Positions 20,849-23,780 of a DNA stretch of 23,780 nt are shown here, piece by piece. The position numbers and the translations under genes are program-made. The notes beneath the pieces were generated by a model that did not search any database, had not been told where the DNA came from, and saw nothing but the letters and a program-made list of their open reading frames with translations. The stretch's first letter is position 1. Every line of letters starts with the position of its first letter. The stretch is from JBBQKF01 sp964549475 (GTDB lineage: Bacteria > Bacillota > Clostridia > Saccharofermentanales > UBA5734): the NCBI GenBank assembly GCA_964549475.1, contig CAZJXH010000020.1, positions 1-23,780 on the forward strand, read 5' to 3'.

Positions 20849-22162
20849 ATGAACAAATGGAAAAGGCTATTTACAGTGGGCGTCGCGGCTGCTGTGGCAG
20901 CAGCGATGCTGGCAGGGTGCTCTGCTGGCAGGGTGAGCGGGGGGGCCAGCGGCCAACAGAGCAGTCGTGATTCAGGCAAGCAGATCCCGCTGCGGTTTGC
21001 AGCGCAGGACAATGCTGCAAATGCGCAGGCAATTCAAAAGTTTATAGAGGGCTTTGAGGCGGAAAACAAAGATATAAAAGTGACTTATGAGCCCTTGACG
21101 GGAGATTATTCCACAAAGCTGCTTGGTCAGGCTTCTTCCGGTGCGTTGCCGGATGTATTTATGAATCTGGATGTGCTAGCCGGTTTCTTTGCTTCAAAGA
21201 AAGTGACCGTTGATGTCACTCCTTATTTCAGTAAATTCAACATCGAAAAAACGGACTTTGTTCCATCCATGCTGAAACTAGGCGAATTTAACGGAGAACA
21301 GCACATGCTTCCGGTAGAATACTCCCATGTTGTCACATATTATAATAAAAAATTATTTGATCAGGCAGGGATCTCCTATCCGAAAAATGGCTGGACATGG
21401 AGTGAATTTACGGCGACCGCTCAAAAACTGGTAAAAAAAGAGAACGGCAAGATTACCCAGTATGGCTGTGATGCCCAGATGCGCTGGGATGCCACACTGA
21501 TTCCTCTCATCACTGGCCTTGGCGGTTCATTTGTCAGCACCGGCGGGAAAACGGTTGACATTAACAACAGCAATACGATTCTTGCATTGAAGCAGCTGAA
21601 ATCGCTTGCGGATTCCGGTGCGATCGTAAACAACTTCATACTGGGCATGCCGGATTTCCTGTCCCAGAGAGTGGCAATGTATTTTTCCGTAAGGCCCCAG
21701 GCAGCGACCGTCAACGCAACGCTGGGTGCGGGAAACTGGGATGTTGTAACGTTCCCCGTATTGCCATCCAAACATGTTGTCGGTTCCGGATGCTCCGGTT
21801 ATTCCATGTCGTCGTCCTCTGCCTATCCGGAGGAAGCGGCGAAGCTTTTATTCTATACAAGCAGCGATGCAGGGCAGAATATCCTGATGCAAACAGGGAA
21901 CTCGGTACCCGCAAGGATCAGTCTGCAAAGCAGCAAGGTGTGGAGGGACGCGCCTGTTTCTACGATTAATCAGGATGCGTTTATTCTATATCCCGAGGCA
22001 GACATCATTCCGATGGCGAATCAGCTTGCGGATACGTCAAAAGGGAACAAGGTCCTGAATATGCTTGCTGCATCCATGGAAAAACTATTTCTCAGCACAG
22101 CGCCTGATTATGAAACCGCTCTGAAAGATTGCCAGACAAGAATCAATAATGAACTGAAATAA
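20849..22162 (+). CDS. Sugar ABC transporter substrate-binding lipoprotein (CUT1 type)
   Basis: This 437-aa lipoprotein has a short signal (residues 6-20) and lipobox MLAGC with lipidated C24. The mature protein has the family-1 solute-binding pattern: IPLRFAAQDNAANAQAIQKF, then FEAENKDIKVTYEPL, LPDVFMNLDVLAGF, VTYYNKKLFDQAGI and a WTWSEFTATAQKL block. It is clearly a carbohydrate binder by family, but the sugar is unknown. Two permease genes follow, so this is a standard CUT1 operon. The ATPase gene is not in the window; CUT1 importers often share a distant MsmK-type ATPase. The ATG at 20849 has an AAGGAG SD. Confidence 0.92.
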   Translation: MNKWKRLFTVGVAAAVAAAMLAGCSAGRVSGGASGQQSSRDSGKQIPLRFAAQDNAANAQAIQKFIEGFEAENKDIKVTYEPLTGDYSTKLLGQASSGALPDVFMNLDVLAGFFASKKVTVDVTPYFSKFNIEKTDFVPSMLKLGEFNGEQHMLPVEYSHVVTYYNKKLFDQAGISYPKNGWTWSEFTATAQKLVKKENGKITQYGCDAQMRWDATLIPLITGLGGSFVSTGGKTVDINNSNTILALKQLKSLADSGAIVNNFILGMPDFLSQRVAMYFSVRPQAATVNATLGAGNWDVVTFPVLPSKHVVGSGCSGYSMSSSSAYPEEAAKLLFYTSSDAGQNILMQTGNSVPARISLQSSKVWRDAPVSTINQDAFILYPEADIIPMANQLADTSKGNKVLNMLAASMEKLFLSTAPDYETALKDCQTRINNELK

Positions 22163-22175
22163 GGATGATATCTGA

Positions 22176-23057
22176 ATGAAAACGAAGACCAAGGACACTA
22201 TTGCGGGGTATTTGTTTACCGCTCCTGTAACAATCGGCATGGCAATCTTTACTGTGGTGCCGATTCTGTATTCGCTTTATGTAAGTTTTTGCGATTTTGA
22301 TAATATAACGCCGGCAAAGTTTGTCGGACTTGGCAATTATGAAAAAATGATCGCGGATCCCCTTTTCTATAAATCGATACAAACAACGATTATTTATGCG
22401 TTAGTGTCTGTGGTATCGGGTCTTGTGCTCTCGTTTTTCCTTGCGCTGCTTTTAAGCGGCAGACAGAAAGGAATCAAAGTTTTCAGAACGATCTTTTATA
22501 CCCCGGTTATCGTTCCTGCTATCGCAGGATCGCTGGTGTTTGCCGACATGTTTAATGTTCAATATGGATTCATCAATACCCTGTTGGGAAAATTAGGGCT
22601 GGGGGAGTTCCCGTTTCTCTCCTCCCCCAAAACGGCACTGTTTTCGATTATTCTTTATGGGCTTTGGGGGATCGGTGCGCCGATGCTGATCTGGCTTGCA
22701 GGATTCAACAGCATCTCGAAGACATACTATGAGGCGGCGGATATTGATGGAGCAAATGGATTGACCAAACTGATCAAAATCACTTTGCCGATGTCCACCC
22801 CGATGATTTTCTACAATCTCATTATGAGTATTATTTGCAATCTGCAGGTTTTTACACAAGTATATGCCATGACGAATGGAGGACCGGATGAATCTACGGT
22901 CACGATGGTGCTTAATATCTACCACTACGCGTTTCGTTATTATGAGGCCGGATATGCTTCTGCGATGGCCTGGGTTTTATTTATGATGATTTTGCTTCTT
23001 ACTGTGCTGGTGTTTAAAACAAGCGGCTGGGTTTTTTATGGGGAGGAGGGCGCATAA
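22176..23057 (+). CDS. Sugar ABC transporter permease 1 (MalF/UgpA type)
   Basis: This is a 293-aa inner-membrane permease with six predicted membrane segments. The EAA loop is at about 185-206 (YEAADIDGANGLTKLIKITL), the docking site for the ATPase. The N-terminal segment GYLFTAPVTIGMAIFTVVPI and the LKN-like VGLGNYEKM region are typical of the first permease of CUT1 systems. It starts 13 bases after the binding-protein stop, with AAGGAT as SD, and precedes the second permease by 2 bases. Confidence 0.93.
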   Translation: MKTKTKDTIAGYLFTAPVTIGMAIFTVVPILYSLYVSFCDFDNITPAKFVGLGNYEKMIADPLFYKSIQTTIIYALVSVVSGLVLSFFLALLLSGRQKGIKVFRTIFYTPVIVPAIAGSLVFADMFNVQYGFINTLLGKLGLGEFPFLSSPKTALFSIILYGLWGIGAPMLIWLAGFNSISKTYYEAADIDGANGLTKLIKITLPMSTPMIFYNLIMSIICNLQVFTQVYAMTNGGPDESTVTMVLNIYHYAFRYYEAGYASAMAWVLFMMILLLTVLVFKTSGWVFYGEEGA

Positions 23058-23059
23058 CT

Positions 23060-23780
23060 GTGAATAAGAAAAAATTGTTTGTAAAAATAGCAAAGTACTT
23101 GATTATGTGCCTATTAGCCATCGTATTCCTGTTTCCTTTATACAGCATGATCAGTAAAAGCCTGATGACACTTACTGAAATCAGAGCGCTGCCTCCCAGA
23201 CTTTTACCGGAAGTTCTGCAGTTTAAGAACTATATCGGCGTGTTTCCGTATGAGGGATCCTACCATAACGTACCGTATTTTCTGATCTATTTGAAAAACA
23301 CCTTATCGGTAGTGGTGCTACAGACAGTCGGGTTGTTATTCAGCGCTTCTTTGTGTGCATTCGGGTTTTCAAAAATCAAATTCCCGGGCCGGAATACCTT
23401 GTTCTTCCTTGTGCTTTCCACGATGATGATCCCGGGAGCCGTTACAATGATCCCGCTGTATAGCATTTTCAATAAGCTGGATTGGATTAACAAGCTTTAC
23501 CCATTATGGGTGCCGATGTGGTTTGGCGGCGGCGCGTTTGCTATTTTTCTCGTGAAACAATATATGCGGACGATTCCGGACGCTTTGCTTGAAAGCGCGA
23601 AAATGGATGGAGCGGGATATTGGAGGCAATATACGCAGATCATTCTGCCAAATTGCAAGCCAGTGCTTACCGTATTGGCAATACAAAGCTTTTTGGGAGC
23701 ATGGAATGATTTAATGGGCCCCCTTTTATATTTGAATGAAAAAAGCAAATGGACGCCTGCTTTAGGAATTAATAAAATTG
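23060..23780 (+). CDS. Sugar ABC transporter permease 2 (MalG/UgpE type), partial at the right edge
   Basis: The gene begins at a GTG two bases after the permease 1 stop, with GGGGAGGAGG about 10 bases upstream. The 240 residues visible start MNKKKLFVKIAKYLIMCLL and include the first membrane segment (LIMCLLAIVFLFPLYSMI), SLMTLTEIRALPP, and the EAA loop LLESAKMDGAGYWRQYTQI. They then continue to AIQSFLGAWNDLMGPLLY, typical of MalG-like proteins. About 35-40 residues are expected beyond the window. It completes the membrane part of the importer. Confidence 0.93.
   Translation, partial: MNKKKLFVKIAKYLIMCLLAIVFLFPLYSMISKSLMTLTEIRALPPRLLPEVLQFKNYIGVFPYEGSYHNVPYFLIYLKNTLSVVVLQTVGLLFSASLCAFGFSKIKFPGRNTLFFLVLSTMMIPGAVTMIPLYSIFNKLDWINKLYPLWVPMWFGGGAFAIFLVKQYMRTIPDALLESAKMDGAGYWRQYTQIILPNCKPVLTVLAIQSFLGAWNDLMGPLLYLNEKSKWTPALGINKI

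Overview
The window looks like a low-to-medium GC Firmicute of the class Clostridia, probably an anaerobic amino-acid or sugar fermenter. The reasons are strong Gram-positive Shine-Dalgarno (SD) sequences (AAGGAGG) and frequent TTG starts. Further signs are a split glycine decarboxylase (gcvPA/gcvPB), a two-subunit Fe-S L-serine dehydratase (sdaAA/sdaAB), a tandem glycine riboswitch, and lipoprotein-type ABC binding proteins. The genus cannot be told from the sequence alone.

Region 1 (1-1568): the 3' end of a group II intron (domain V and part of domain VI, minus strand) lies at the left edge. A short coding-like remnant follows, then two plus-strand regulators: a TetR-type repressor with a TTG start and an XRE/cupin regulator that converges on kbl. 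Region 2 (1663-10607, minus strand) is an amino-acid catabolic island. A tandem glycine riboswitch with a terminator heads gcvT-gcvH-gcvPA-gcvPB-sdaAB-sdaAA. Downstream, tdh has its own near-consensus promoter overlapped by a 16-bp palindrome, and kbl follows tdh. The enzymes chain together: threonine to glycine (Tdh, Kbl), glycine to methylene-THF, CO2 and NH3 (Gcv), and serine to pyruvate and NH3 (Sda). SHMT (glyA) and the L-protein (lpd) are not in the window. Two oddities interrupt this island: a 165-bp MITE-like hairpin element between riboswitch and gcvT, and a 95-bp tandem duplication carrying an SD and two hairpins between tdh and kbl.

Region 3 (10637-19787, plus strand) starts with a 31-bp perfect inverted repeat of REP/RAYT type and a small membrane protein. 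A co-oriented accessory cluster follows: a zinc-ribbon/Pro-rich/AIM24 protein; a ferric-type ABC binding lipoprotein and fused permease with no ATPase; a membrane-anchored beta-propeller; a 701-aa membrane/coiled-coil/Gly-Ala-rich protein; and a protein with a Pro-rich linker and C-terminal zinc ribbon. Zinc-ribbon proteins with Pro-rich linkers bracket the cluster. It is the best candidate here for an undescribed envelope-associated system. Two genes in this stretch appear to start at ATC and ATA codons, each 7 nt after a good SD.

Region 4 (19796-23780): an AraC-family regulator (minus) lies divergent to a CUT1-type sugar ABC transporter (binding lipoprotein, permease 1, permease 2 running off the right edge). 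The regulator probably controls that transporter.
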